DNA from: Polyodon spathula
Lineage: Eukaryota; Chordata; Actinopteri; Acipenseriformes; Polyodontidae
NCBI RefSeq assembly: GCF_017654505.1
Contig: NC_054553.1
Coordinates: forward strand, 6,635,618 to 6,699,617
Length of the DNA: 64,000 bases
Direction: 5' to 3'
A program made the translations under genes and the position numbers. The number at the start of each line of letters is the position of its first letter. Position 1 is the first letter of the stretch. Below are positions 39,946 through 51,500 of this stretch, in pieces. The notes beneath the pieces are model-generated. The model was given only the letters and a program-made list of their open reading frames with translations. It did no database searches and was not told the DNA's origin.

Positions 39946-42900
39946 CATCTTTTGAATGAATTAGTCTGCAGCTTCTTCCATACACGACATAACAAAAAGA
40001 AAAAGAAAACATACCAGGCTATTTAATAATATAAAAAGAGCTGTTTATTATATATGACAGAATAATTAAAATACACAAAAACTCTGTGAACAAATAGCTG
40101 ACAAGAGTAAGCGAAAATATTTTTACCACACAAAACACCGACACACACTTTAAACCCTCCACCACCTCGTCGCCCTATATCCTTCCATTTATTTTTTAAT
40201 ATTGACACCTAGTTAAAACCCTGACGTTATTATGTGTTGCTCTCTTGAAGACTCTTACAGTACACCTACACTTCATTGTAATTGAAACGAACCCTAGGGA
40301 AAAGCTATTTTGTCGTTGGCGGCCCTAATGAGGCATCTATTGTTGAACCGCAGTGGGTAGGCTGTATTAACCATATATATGCACCACCCACTCTTCAATA
40401 TAATATTCACAAATCATAATAAAGTCATTTCAGCAATCTTAAAAAAACAGGGTCACATTTTCATGGTACTGGTAATGATCCATCTGTTTGTCAGAACACC
40501 ATGTGTATAATCAATCAAACCTTTATCGACAGACATTAAAAAACAGGACTGCACAGGAAAAGAAAACATTTTTATAAAATATATATTATATTTGCTTTAG
40601 CTTTACAACATACTGCATTCAGTCTTTTTTTTATGCATTTTTTAAATCAAATAAAACAGCAGTGTCCCTGACTGTGACCTGTGATGATGACACAGTTGTA
40701 TTCCAATGACATGTAATAAAGACATAGTAAAGAAACACAATTGGAATTTAGCAATAGAACACTTAAACAGAACATTCGTTTGGCTGTTGTGGTGGGATAC
40801 TATCTTTTTTTTTTCAAAGAAAACATACATAAGGACATTGATGAGGACTTGTTGAAACGATTGTCCAAAAATATTAGAAACTTTCATTTTAGTTATGAAT
40901 ATGCTGTGGTTTTATGACATGATGTGCAGGAAAGTTGGGAATTGGGTGTATTTTATGCTTACAAAGCAGGGGAAATGGTTCTAGTTTTCATTGTTAACTA
41001 AGATTAATTTCAGGAGTCTTTTCAGGGTTAGAGATATTGTATTATCTAACATCACACCTACGTTACAGTTGTATGAAATCTGGAGCCTCACAGCAGGTGG
41101 CAAGAAGTTTCTTAATTATTTTAGTGTTAATCTAAAAATAGGAGGGAGTTTGGAATGCATTCTTTGTAATAAGCTTTAAAAACCCTCTATAGGCGTGACA
41201 GCCTTGATCTAAATGATGTCAAACTGCTGCTATGAAGCCCATCTGTAAAACAAACAAGTGATTCCGGTCAGTCTGGGAGCTCTCGTTATCCATTGCAAGC
41301 CTTAACATTAAACTAGGCGTGCGGTGATTGACTGCAAATCCAACAAGAAGAGCTTTTAGCGAAAGCGCCTTGAGTTGTTAATTTGATCAGGAAACTCCTG
41401 AGACGAACGACTTGGCAATGAAAAGCACTAAATCGGCATGCCACGGCAGCACGATGCTGCTCTCCTCATTCCTTCATTAATTTCTGTTTCCCATGGGTCT
41501 AGCCAGGGCCATAGCGATCACTCTAATGATGGGATCAGTGCTTTGTAATTGACAAGATAACAGATTGATGGAGGAAGTCATTTGTTAATCCCCTTACCCT
41601 TTACAAAGACTTTATCTAGAGTGCAACCCTGGGCTCTGAAAGCGATCTGAGGACTGGAAACTGAGGGGCATCGATTGGAGAAGACATTAAAAAAGAAACC
41701 TACAGCAAAAACAAGGTATAACAAAAGGTATGAGCGGCAGTAGTTTGACTTCAATCACAAAGCTTGCTTCTGTATTTATGTTTTCTATACATGACCCCAA
41801 AGTTGAGCCAATATTTGATACAGTACTATATGCATAAATACTTTGTATTCACAGAGGACATGTGACGAAATACCGTATAAAAATAACCTTTCGGAACCTG
41901 CAAACTTTTAGAATTGAAACATGCCCTGAAGTTCACATTGAAAGGGTAGTAAATGGTTTCCAATTTGACATTTCTTAAGTGGCTGTATTTTATGAAAAAG
42001 CTTTACTGCTGCAAGAATGGGTGTCAAAAATAATACACACCTTTCTAGTCTTTGAACCTCAACGATGCATCTCGTTAGCGCTCCCTCTGCTGGTGGATAT
42101 CGGTATCTACTGTCCACACACTCACACACTCAATGGCTGGGTTACAGTGGGGTGCGTGCTTATTTAAAAATTGTTAAGAGCATTTAGTATCCTTATGAAG
42201 TACATGCTATTAGCATGACAGAAACAGTGGAAATGTTTGAAAATTGGGAGTGAACAAAATGAAAGTGGAAAGTGCTGGGTTAACGAGGGAACCAAAATAA
42301 AAAGGTTCCTAATTGACTGGAAATGTTTTAGTTTTTCCTCTAATTTAAAAATAAGTGAAGGCTATACCTTCAAACATAAAACGTTCTGAGGTTCATATGG
42401 AACTTTCCTCATTATTTTGCAAAAGTAGTCTTGTAAAACAATGTTAGCACAATGGTTTACTTGTTTCCTCAAATTACGTTTTCTTCAATATAACTAGTCT
42501 ACCTTCTCATAGACATGACAAACGAACAATTCATAGTACAACTGAGGGATTTTAATGCAGCGGTGTGTACATTTTTCCAAATGTGATCCCAATTATTTTA
42601 GTATTTATAAATCTTGTACTACATAAATTACTATTTAAATCCTCCATTGTGTTATACAGCGCTGCGACTGTATTCTTTTAGAATGTAATGTGTACAAGCA
42701 TTTAATTCTCATCCCAGATCTATTAAAATTGATTAGGACAAACCAAACTAATCAGTCACTCTGAGACCCAAGGCCCTCAGAATCTCAATGCTGGAAACTA
42801 AATAGACAGGCTAGTATTGGCTTCCGATGAGTCTCTCTCACCCAGATGGACAGAGTGAGAGAGTTCCACTCTTGTCAATGAGTGTCATTTTGGTACAACA

Positions 42901-43665
42901 CTTGATTACGAAACATCTGCAGTGCCTTGATAGCTATTGCTTCTGCATGACCCTCCACGCACAATGGACATGCATACCCATTCATTTGGATACCTCTGTT
43001 AAACACTCTTATGGAAACTCCAGTAATGACTACAAGGAGACCCCAATAGGCTCAATAAGGTTTTGAATGGGTTTCTACTCAACAGAACAGGCACCCACAA
43101 TACAAAAACTTTACAAATGAGGCTCGTTTGTATTTCACAGCTCAATATTTACATCAGATATTGCTAAAAATATAGCTGTCATCAGGTTCTCTTCTCTTTA
43201 TTAGCTTTCTGACCGTCTTCCATGCTCCTCTTGTTATTGTGCAGATAATTTGTTTCCTAACTTTAGAAATATATCATGTGCAATGTATATGAATAGCAGC
43301 CCAAACTACTGCCCCCAAGCTTTCTTCTGTGGTCTGGGAAAGACTCATTTGAATTGATCTCTTATTAACTTCTCTATCAACTTAATTGTAATCTGCAAAT
43401 CTGCTAGTGTGTGTCAACTCAATATTAAAATAAAAAAGCCAAACAATTGAATCAATACAAGACCCTTTGTTAAAACGGCATTAGAGTCTCCTTTGTCTTT
43501 TAGAAAATACCAGAGTCCATATTTCTAATAAACTGTGGCACTTAGATCCACTGCTATTTACATCAATGGAATCAACCCCTTTCTTCTAGCACAAAGTACA
43601 TAGGGGGATTATAACACTTGCAAAGAAACTTTCAGGGAAAAGGGCTGTAGAGATGTTTAGATATC

Positions 43666-43696
<31 letters not shown>

Positions 43697-44128
43697 GTGA
43701 CTGAGCGTCAATAGTGACTGTAATTTGATTAATAGAAAACACCCTTTTGTCAGGTTCCCCAAATAGCTATGCATTTCCCTGTAAAGTTACTAATGGAGAA
43801 TGCCTATCGGTTAATTGAAGTAAATTGCTATCTGCGCTGCATTGACCAGCAAGTAATACATGATTAACAAGGTGCCAATTAAATGTAATTAAAATGTTTA
43901 ATTTGAAGTGGAACCATTTTGAAAGCAGCATGTCTCCTCTTGTGAGGTTAAAATATCCAAATTCAAGGGGACTCTAAAGCGAAACACTTTACTGGAAATT
44001 TCATAAGGGTGCTTATTTAACAACACAGACTTTTGACACATTACCTGAGACAAAAATGCATATTGTTCACAAAATATATTTAATAAAAGGTGTTTAAAAA
44101 TACTCTTTAGGCTTTCATGGTGTGTAAT

Positions 44129-44179
<51 letters not shown>

Positions 44180-44539
44180 TAGGGTTCATAGGAACTTTTT
44201 CCGGAGATAATCAGTTGTGTGGTGTATTCATAAAACCATCTTTGGTTATTGTTTACTGGTTAAATCCTGATAAGAAAATACCATGGAGGGTTTGTTTTCG
44301 TGTCCTGTAAGGTGCACAGATGTATACTGTAGTTGATCATCTAAAGTTAAAAGGTGCTGATCTGCAGTGTGACTTCCAGCTGAAAATGAACTCGCCTCCA
44401 TCCATATAAAGTAAGGTTGAACTTCAGCTTGTCATTTCCTGCCAGTGCTTTCCTGCAGCAGCTCATCCGTCACATACCAACATAGGATTAGTTTAATTTA
44501 AGATTATTTAGTGTTCTGAATTGTTCCTTCTTGTCCAAA
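39946..44539. other. Intergenic DNA
   Basis: Holds a TA run (43665-43693) and an AAT run (44131-44180). The block at about 41.29-41.66 kb is unusually complex, non-repetitive sequence. No gene is supported. Confidence 0.5.
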
Positions 44540-44793
44540 TAATAATAATCTTTATTTTTATATAGCACCTTTCATAGCGGACCACCATCACAAAGTGCTT
44601 TACAAGATACGAGACTAGGGTGTGTGGTGAGTGCAGAGTCACTTACAACAACATCTCACCCGAAAGACAGAGCACAAGGAGGTTCAGTGATTTGCTCAGG
44701 GTCACACAATGAGTGAATGGCTGAGTTAGGATTTGAACTGGAAACCTCCTGATTGCAAGCCTGGGTCTTTAACCACTGGACCACACAGCCTCC
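44540..44793 (-). mobile_element. tRNA-derived SINE with ATT-rich tail
   Basis: The minus strand starts near 44793 with a tRNA-like head: A box GTGGTCCAGTGGTTAAAG and B box CAGTTCAAATCC. It runs about 250 bp through a body (GCACTTTGTGATGGTGG) into a TTATTATT tail at 44540. Clean head, body and tail order supports a retroposed SINE on this strand. Confidence 0.75.
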
Positions 44794-46209
44794 TATATCC
44801 ATTGTTTAACTGCTATTGATTTCTGGGGTTTTATATTGAACTCAATCATTCATGACATTGTATAGACCACGTTGTTCAGTATATACTGTAAGAATGTTTT
44901 TTAAGATTTTTTTTCTATAGAGCCTAAAAACAAAGATTCAAAGGAAATACATTGATATAGAATACTGTCAGCTTCAAGTGTTCAAGAAAATCCACTGACA
45001 AAATGCCCAAGCTTTATCAATGGGATCCACACAAACTATCCTTTTTCAATGAATAGTTCGGCTTAATGCTTTACTTCTATGGTCTTGTACAGGCAAGCGA
45101 CTGTAGCATTATAGCCTGTGTAATAGGTAGATGAGGGAATTAGTAATGGTAAAAATCTTACATTTATTAAGGGTGAATTATTCGACAAAACCTGGCATAA
45201 TATTAACACTGCTTTCAAATGATCTCCTACTAAATGACAACATTTAGAAAATAAATATTTTCATCTCAGTAAAAATAGAAATCCAATATGGCACATCAGA
45301 GTTGTATGTAATTATGGGAAACATAATCTAATACTTAATACGTTCTGTACTGTATTACCAATATTACTGTTTCAGAACTAGAGCGACAGATGCTATATTA
45401 ATGTTGCTATCTTGCCAATGGCTGTGTGCAATACACTGTCAACATTATTGTTTTTACCTACAATCTACAAAACCATATGAAACAAAAATGAAAGCCTTTT
45501 TAAATTCACTTTCTCTAAATGAAGAACTTTAAATTAGTCGCTCTGGTTCTAAGCCATATGAATATTGGTATTTAAAAAAAAAAGGAATTATGTAAGAACG
45601 TATCAACTGTTTCTTGTTTAAATAGATTTAAACATGGACAGTTTGTTAAAAAATGTTACCAAAATTTATATTCCTTTGCAGTTCTTCAGAAATGTGGAAT
45701 TATCTTCCATCACAACAGTTACTTCTATATCAGGTGGCTAACATGGAGTTAGCAGGAGCTACCTGACCTTATACCTGTAATTTTGGCAAAGGAATAGAGC
45801 AATACAGATGTGGCACACTTTACCGTTCATTAAAAAAGTAGGGTATGAGTTAGTCATACAACCCTGCCTACTTATTTCTTACATCAGTTTCAAATTGGAC
45901 CTGCATTGACCCAGTATAATTAGATTCATATTTTCAACTAGATCAGCCAGGTAACCTCGCCTTCTAGATGATCCACTGCACTGATTTCTGTGATGCCTAG
46001 CCTTACCAGAGAACTTTCCGCAGGTCACTGGGCTCTATGCCTGCAGTGAGAGCCAGCAAGAGTTATCTGGAGCTTTTTGAGATAAGGGACTCTGCACGTA
46101 GGCGGTGCATCATTGACCAATTGTTAAGATTTCAACCTGAAATATTTTCATTCACACCCTTTATTTGAATTTGATTTCCCTCTATCTTTATTACTACTCC
46201 CACCTTTTG
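44794..46209. other. Sequence downstream of TENT5D
   Basis: The TENT5D 3'UTR probably ends within the first 100 bp below 46210, though a longer UTR cannot be excluded. Nothing else is recognised. Confidence 0.5.
46160..46192 (-). terminator. Two AATAAA polyadenylation signals after TENT5D
   Basis: Minus-strand AATAAA hexamers occur at 46192-46187 and 46165-46160, about 18 and 45 nt beyond the stop codon. Either would give an unusually short 3'UTR; more distal sites may also be used. AATAAA is a common hexamer in AT-rich DNA, so use is inferred. Confidence 0.4.
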
Positions 46210-48489
46210 CTACACCAGACCAGTCTGCATGTGGATGTGCAGTGGGTAGGGGTGGTAGATGATTGGCGGCTGCCCATGAGCAATGTAGTAGTTGCTGAAG
46301 TTGTGGTCACTCATGTAGGGCGCTGGTTGGTAATAGCAGGTCACATTGGTTGTGTTGGGGATGATGTTCTGCTCGCCAAGGACCTTTAGAGCCAGGATAG
46401 TGATCATGTTGAGAGTCTGGCGCCGCTCATGGCCCATTAGACAGACAGTGCTCTCATCGATCACCCTACGCAGGGTCATCAGGTAGTCATACTTGCTCTT
46501 CTCCTCGCCAATGAAATGGTTGCGCAGGTAAGACTCGATCTTACGCTGCTGCTCGTTGACATCCGAAAAGTCGATGAAGAAGCGTGAACACATGTAGCGC
46601 TCTAGGGTTTTGAGCTCTGTCTCACAGGCTGGCTTGAACTCCCTGACCAGCAAGTTGCTGTACTTAAGGAGCCCACCACCACGAATCTCCTCTGGGTTCC
46701 TGGTTGCAATCAGCCGGTAGCGCAGGTGGTCCATGGCCTGCTCAAAATCTCCATACATGCTCTCGGCCACCACAGTCAGGGATGGCAATTCCTTGTTCTG
46801 GGCAAGGGATTCAGTGGCCTGGGCTGCTGAATCCTTGTCCTGGGCTGGCAGTGTCTTGCCCCGGGCTGGTAATACTTTGGCCCTGACTTGTAAATCTTTG
46901 GCCTGAGTTGATGAATCCTTGAGCTGATCTGATGAGTCCTTGACCTTGAGTGGCAATGCTTTAGTCTGGGCCACCAATTCCTTTTCCTGGACTGGCAAGG
47001 CTTCAACATGGCCTGGTAAAGCTTTGGCATGAGTCCTTACCTCTGTGGACTGGGCTGGTAATGCCTTACCCTGGTTCATGGACTTCTTGTCCATGGTAAT
47101 GCATTTCTTGGTCTGAGAAGATAAGTCTTTGGCCAAGGCTGGTGATTCCTTGTTCTTGGCCAGTGACTCCTTGGACTCTGCCAGTAAGTCTTTGACCTGG
47201 GCTGGCAATGCCATGATTTTGGTCAAAGATTCCTTATCCTGGGCTGGTGCTATCTTGTCCATGGTTTCTGACTCTGCGGCCACTGTCATTGATTCCTTGA
47301 CCAGGATCATGGACTTCTTGGCTGGGGTCTGGGACTCCTTTATTGGCATCAGTGATTCTTTGTTCTTTGTTGATGATTCTTTCCTCTGGACTGGTGACTC
47401 AATGTCTTGGGGTGGGGTTTCTTTTCCCTGGACTGGTGACTCTATGTCCTGGGTTAGTGTTTCCTTGCCCATGGCTGGCGACTCCTTGTCCTGGATTAGT
47501 GTTTCCTTGCCCATGGCTGGTGACTCCTTGTCCTGGGCTGGTGATTTCATGTCCATGGCTGGTGTTTCTTTGCACTGGGCTGGTGACTTGTTGTCCCGGG
47601 TTGGTGTTTCCTTGCTCATCGGTGGTGTTTCCTTGCACATGACTGGTGTTTCTTTGCCCTGGTCTTGTGATTCATTGCCATGGGATGTTGTTTTCTTGTC
47701 CAGGGCTGGTACCTCATTTTCCTGGACTGTCAACTGGTTGTCCTGGGCTAGTGATGCCTTGGCCTCAATCAACAATTCTTCTGCCTGATCCACTGACCTT
47801 TGGGTCTGGGCTTGCAATGTCTTGTCTTGGGCTTGCATTTCCTTAGCCTGAGTTTCTTTGGTCTGTTCAAGGAGGTTCTTGGCCTTGGCTATCACTGCCA
47901 TTTCTTTTTCAGAGTCCTGGTAAGACTCCAGTATATGGTCCAGGATAATCTGAAAGGAGTCCACGCTGAACTCAAACTGGCGCCGCATTGAGTTGACGAA
48001 CTTGAGTTCCACATTTTTCCCACTGTTGTTGGAGAGCGAGATGAGGCTCCAGCGGTCATGCTCGGTGGAGACCTTAACCATCTTCTGAACATATGCATCC
48101 TTCATGGTGAGTGCAGTGATTTTGTCCTTGTTGACGCACTTGGGCAAGAAGTCTAGCAAGCAATCAAGGACTACCTCCTTCACAATCTGGAAGTCCTCTT
48201 GCTTGGGGAGCTCCACTCCAAAAATAATGTCCAGATCCTTATAGCTGGTTCCATTCTCATTGACCAGGATGTGACTTGCAGTCGAGCCATTGAGACGGAT
48301 GTCACGAACAGTTATCTCCTTTTCAACCAGTCGCTCTTTTACCACATGGATGATGTCCTTGGGTTTCACCTGCAGTGTTGGGAAGTTGCCTCTCCCGTGA
48401 ATGGGTATCACCTCCGTTAGGACCTGGTCTAAAGTAAGAACTTGTTCAATTGTCAGGTTATGAAACCTACGTCCTGGTCTCTCAGTCAT
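46210..48489 (-). CDS. TENT5D: TENT5D-like (FAM46 family) non-canonical poly(A) polymerase with a 51-unit heptapeptide insertion
   Basis: This 759-residue frame starts with ATG in good context (A at -3) and ends in TAG. TENT5 proteins are nucleotidyltransferases that extend poly(A) tails of selected mRNAs; mammalian TENT5D is testis-enriched (family knowledge). Residues about 10-195 form the catalytic half: HGRGNFPT near 31-38, GS at 68-69, Y-K-D-L-D with D85 and D87, and VELKF with E161 as the third carboxylate. Residues 573-759 are the C-terminal half, with AESMYGDF, NPEEIRGGGLLKY (598-610), RYMCSRFFIDF, CLMGHERRQTLN and the YYQPAPY tail. The wording KPKDIIHVVK and VVAESMYGDF favours TENT5D over TENT5C, although the last 50 residues also resemble TENT5C. 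Human TENT5D is about 389 residues, so about 370 are extra here, almost all between residues 190 and 572. The reading frame is uninterrupted and the motifs are intact, so the enzyme is probably active. The single coding exon fits TENT5C/D. Ortholog assignment is about 80% sure; family assignment is near certain. Confidence 0.95.
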   Translation of the reverse strand: MTERPGRRFHNLTIEQVLTLDQVLTEVIPIHGRGNFPTLQVKPKDIIHVVKERLVEKEITVRDIRLNGSTASHILVNENGTSYKDLDIIFGVELPKQEDFQIVKEVVLDCLLDFLPKCVNKDKITALTMKDAYVQKMVKVSTEHDRWSLISLSNNSGKNVELKFVNSMRRQFEFSVDSFQIILDHILESYQDSEKEMAVIAKAKNLLEQTKETQAKEMQAQDKTLQAQTQRSVDQAEELLIEAKASLAQDNQLTVQENEVPALDKKTTSHGNESQDQGKETPVMCKETPPMSKETPTRDNKSPAQCKETPAMDMKSPAQDKESPAMGKETLIQDKESPAMGKETLTQDIESPVQGKETPPQDIESPVQRKESSTKNKESLMPIKESQTPAKKSMILVKESMTVAAESETMDKIAPAQDKESLTKIMALPAQVKDLLAESKESLAKNKESPALAKDLSSQTKKCITMDKKSMNQGKALPAQSTEVRTHAKALPGHVEALPVQEKELVAQTKALPLKVKDSSDQLKDSSTQAKDLQVRAKVLPARGKTLPAQDKDSAAQATESLAQNKELPSLTVVAESMYGDFEQAMDHLRYRLIATRNPEEIRGGGLLKYSNLLVREFKPACETELKTLERYMCSRFFIDFSDVNEQQRKIESYLRNHFIGEEKSKYDYLMTLRRVIDESTVCLMGHERRQTLNMITILALKVLGEQNIIPNTTNVTCYYQPAPYMSDHNFSNYYIAHGQPPIIYHPYPLHIHMQTGLV
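46774..47844 (-). repeat. 21-bp coding minisatellite: 51 in-phase heptapeptide units inside TENT5D
   Basis: Residues 216-572 divide exactly into 51 units of seven residues with no phase shift. 37 units begin with K, E or D is the commonest second residue, position 3 is S, T or L, position 4 is P in about 22 units, and A-Q-D is common at 5-7 (examples KESPAMG, KETPPQD, KALPAQS, KTLPAQD). One or two further units (KNLLEQT, then KETQA with two residues missing) lie just N-terminal. Units 10-25 are rich in S/T-P, and units 29-51 shift toward leucine at position 3. The proline content argues against a continuous coiled coil and for an extended, disordered, highly charged tether. No family function is known to me for such an insert. 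Confidence 0.93.
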
Positions 48490-48498
48490 GTTGGCAAG

Positions 48499-48515
48499 CT
48501 AGAAACAAATACAAA
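48499..48515 (-). promoter_or_regulatory. Splice acceptor just upstream of the TENT5D start codon
   Basis: On the minus strand a T-rich tract ends in TTTGTTTCTAG, followed by the exon beginning CTTGCCAAC and then the ATG. The tract plus AG fits a 3' splice site, which would leave only 9 nt of 5'UTR in the coding exon. This implies at least one upstream 5' non-coding exon. Confidence 0.7.
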
Positions 48516-51500
48516 GGAAAATATTAATGTTAGATCCTGCTTTATCAACATCAAATGTTGACTATATTTTAAAAATGTCTTCTTCCACAAAACTTCCTTA
48601 TGTCAATTAATTTTCTTCTCTACCTCAGTGCAAGTACAGACCCTTTGTTGCTCTGTAAAAAGCATGTATCTTTAAAGGAGCTGTCTGTAGCAATACAATA
48701 CCTTCGAATGAAATCAAAGTAAATGAATCTATAAGTATTCCAAATAGTTTAGTTTTTTCTAAAATATTTGTATCTGCCCATGATCCCCAGGTACTGTATA
48801 TAGGTTTGCAAACATTCTCTTTATCTGTTCCAAGGTGTTTTATAAATATCTGAGCTGTATTCTTCATTAATTTCACTTAAGCTCTTTTGTCACTTGTCTG
48901 TATTTATTAATCATTCATTCTTCCCAGATGCACATGAAAAAAAAAATCCAGCAAATGTAATTAATGAAGGGTGTTAAATATATACTTTATTATTATTATT
49001 TATTATAAATAAGGGACATAAAGTGGTGTTTACATACTTTTATAAACATATTATACAAATGTTCACTGTTTGTTGATCATGCCTCATCTTGACATAGTTT
49101 AATTAAAGAATAAAAAGTAGCGCCATGCAATGCATATATTCTGTATCCTACAAAAATATATGCTCATTATATGCTCTTCCAATATGTGTTTGAAAATTGC
49201 TGAGTGTTTAATAGTTATGGATGAATTTTGCATTTGCTGCTTCAGATTTTATTGACTCTGAAATGGATAGGGTTAACCAGATGACTCACCCCCTCCTTTC
49301 CCAAAGCATTAATCATCCTGGTGTCATTGATAAAAAAAAGAAGAAATAGAAAAAGCTCTATCATCCAGATGAAGCACCATACAGCACAGCACTAAGCTCT
49401 TTCCCCATTTCATCCAAACACTACACACTAATATTCTGCTTTAGATAACAAATAAAATGTTGAACCGACAAAGCAGTAACCATGATAATAATATCAAAAA
49501 GAGTTTTTCCGAATTTGGATTGCAATGAATGGATGAGTGGATGAGAACAACTGCACATAGAATGACTCACAGTTAAGGCTTTGTTATGACACAAGCATTG
49601 CTCCCCTGCTGGAAAGACATTATGTTATGAATGTCATTTTCTTAAAGTAAAAGGTCCCCTTTTTTACTGAAAGACTTATACATTAAACCGCATGGGTATT
49701 ATCGTCCAATGGAAACACAGATCTGTTAAAGAAGAGAAACAATGGCACGGAACTGGTATAAGATGAAGTAAACCCAACTTTTTCTTGCTGGTCACTGAAT
49801 ATAATATCTTCTTTTCCCCTTCCATCACTAAAAGCAACAGATCTGTCTAATGCATTTAAAGTCCAGCTAAAGTACAGCAGAGTTACAGCTCACAGTTAGA
49901 GTATCTGGCTCAGTGGCAATGTGCACTGTTGAGCGCATTTCAATGTTGATACAACAAAAGCACAAGATAGTGGTGGTCCCATGTTGATTAATTGACTGTT
50001 CTTTAATCAAATGTGAAAAGCAAAAACAGTTTGAAATCAGTAGAGTAATTCAATTTGGTGTTAGGTCTAATCTATTTAAATTTGCTCTGTGAGAAGCACT
50101 ACCTTTTCTGAGATGCCAACATTGCATTCTCTGTAGACAAAAACAATATTGTGGCTTAAATGGTTTCCCTTTAAGGTTCAATTCTTTACCTTTAATTAAT
50201 GTGTTTATTGCACCACCTGAGGGTTGTATGCTGTAATGGATCTATTATTTCAAGGGGATACAGTGATGCTTCTCATAAAGTGAAACTGACATCCAAATTC
50301 TGTAATTGTATGAGGGGTTCTTGGGACACTATAACCCCAAGAGATATACATACAATCTGATATACATACAATTTAATTTGATCTTATTTTATTAACAAAG
50401 GCCATGAAAAGATTAGTTTAACCTTTAGTTAGCAGTTCATGTAGAAATGTAATGTAGCAATGGTTAAACAGGTAAGGCTGGAGTCGGTGAAGACAGCTCT
50501 GTATTTATTAACTGCAGGTATTAAGACTGCTTTTATATGTGTGGAACCAGACGTTTTATCTGCAGTAAATATTATTAATGAGTATTCTTGTTAAAAACAA
50601 TGCCTGAGATAGCTGACCTTACCACCAACACCTGTATTATTTGCAGTTTTGGTCTCTGTGACCGAACAGATGACAGGGTACTGTGACCGTAACTTTAGAG
50701 ACACAGCACAATATGATCCAATTTATTTCCTGGCCTATATTAAAAACACAGAAAGGTAAAATAACCAGCTTTACATTATGATGAGTTTATTTTTTTCCTC
50801 CCTGATGAAAAGGCTTTCTTTCCCCAGAGTCACAGCTTATTGACAGATCATGTTGTCATCAATATTCAGGACCAGATGCGTTATCCTACATCCATTGAAA
50901 ACCAAAGCCATCTGTATTCATGGGTCAGGCTGGCTCTGTGCAAGTCCCACTGCTTTTCTTCTGCTGGGATCCAGGTCATACTGTATGAATCACGGAGCCA
51001 TTCCAATTGAGCCCCTATGTGCTGTTCACACATAGCAAACTAGTGAACAAATGGGATAACTGAAACAAGCAACGTGTCAGTGCCATCAGCTGGGAAAATG
51101 CTTTATTTCTGGTACATTTATGGAGCTTACTGTGAGTAAGACTTGGAACTTGAAATACTGATACAAAAAAAATTTGTATGAATTAATTAACATTAACTAT
51201 GAAGTCAATGTGTAAAGTCTTCACGAAGATGTAAAATAAGATGGTAGTACCTCAAATTTCACTTCCTACATTACCTTCATAGCTCATATTGACACATTTC
51301 CACTAGTACCTGAAAACTTTTGTAAAAGTATCGAAACCCATTGAAGATTCTTCTTCTTCTTATTATACTTCTTATTATTCTTATTCTTATTCTTATTTAC
51401 AAATCATTCACTATTAAAACAAAGCTTTAAATTATAAACGTTGTTTCCAATACAAAGCTTATTTACACACATGCTGGGATTATTCATGCTTCCCTAATAA

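Noticed and set aside
47129..47788. 219-codon plus-strand open frame (and several shorter ones) with its own seven-residue pattern (LSWAGDS-like)
   Set aside because: It is the exact antisense of the TENT5D heptad array. A 21-bp repeat without stops on one frame readily stays open on others. No start context, conserved domain or separate promoter is visible.
46774..47844. Heptad array as a continuous coiled coil
   Set aside because: Proline occupies position 4 in about 22 of 51 units and there is no consistent a/d hydrophobic pattern.
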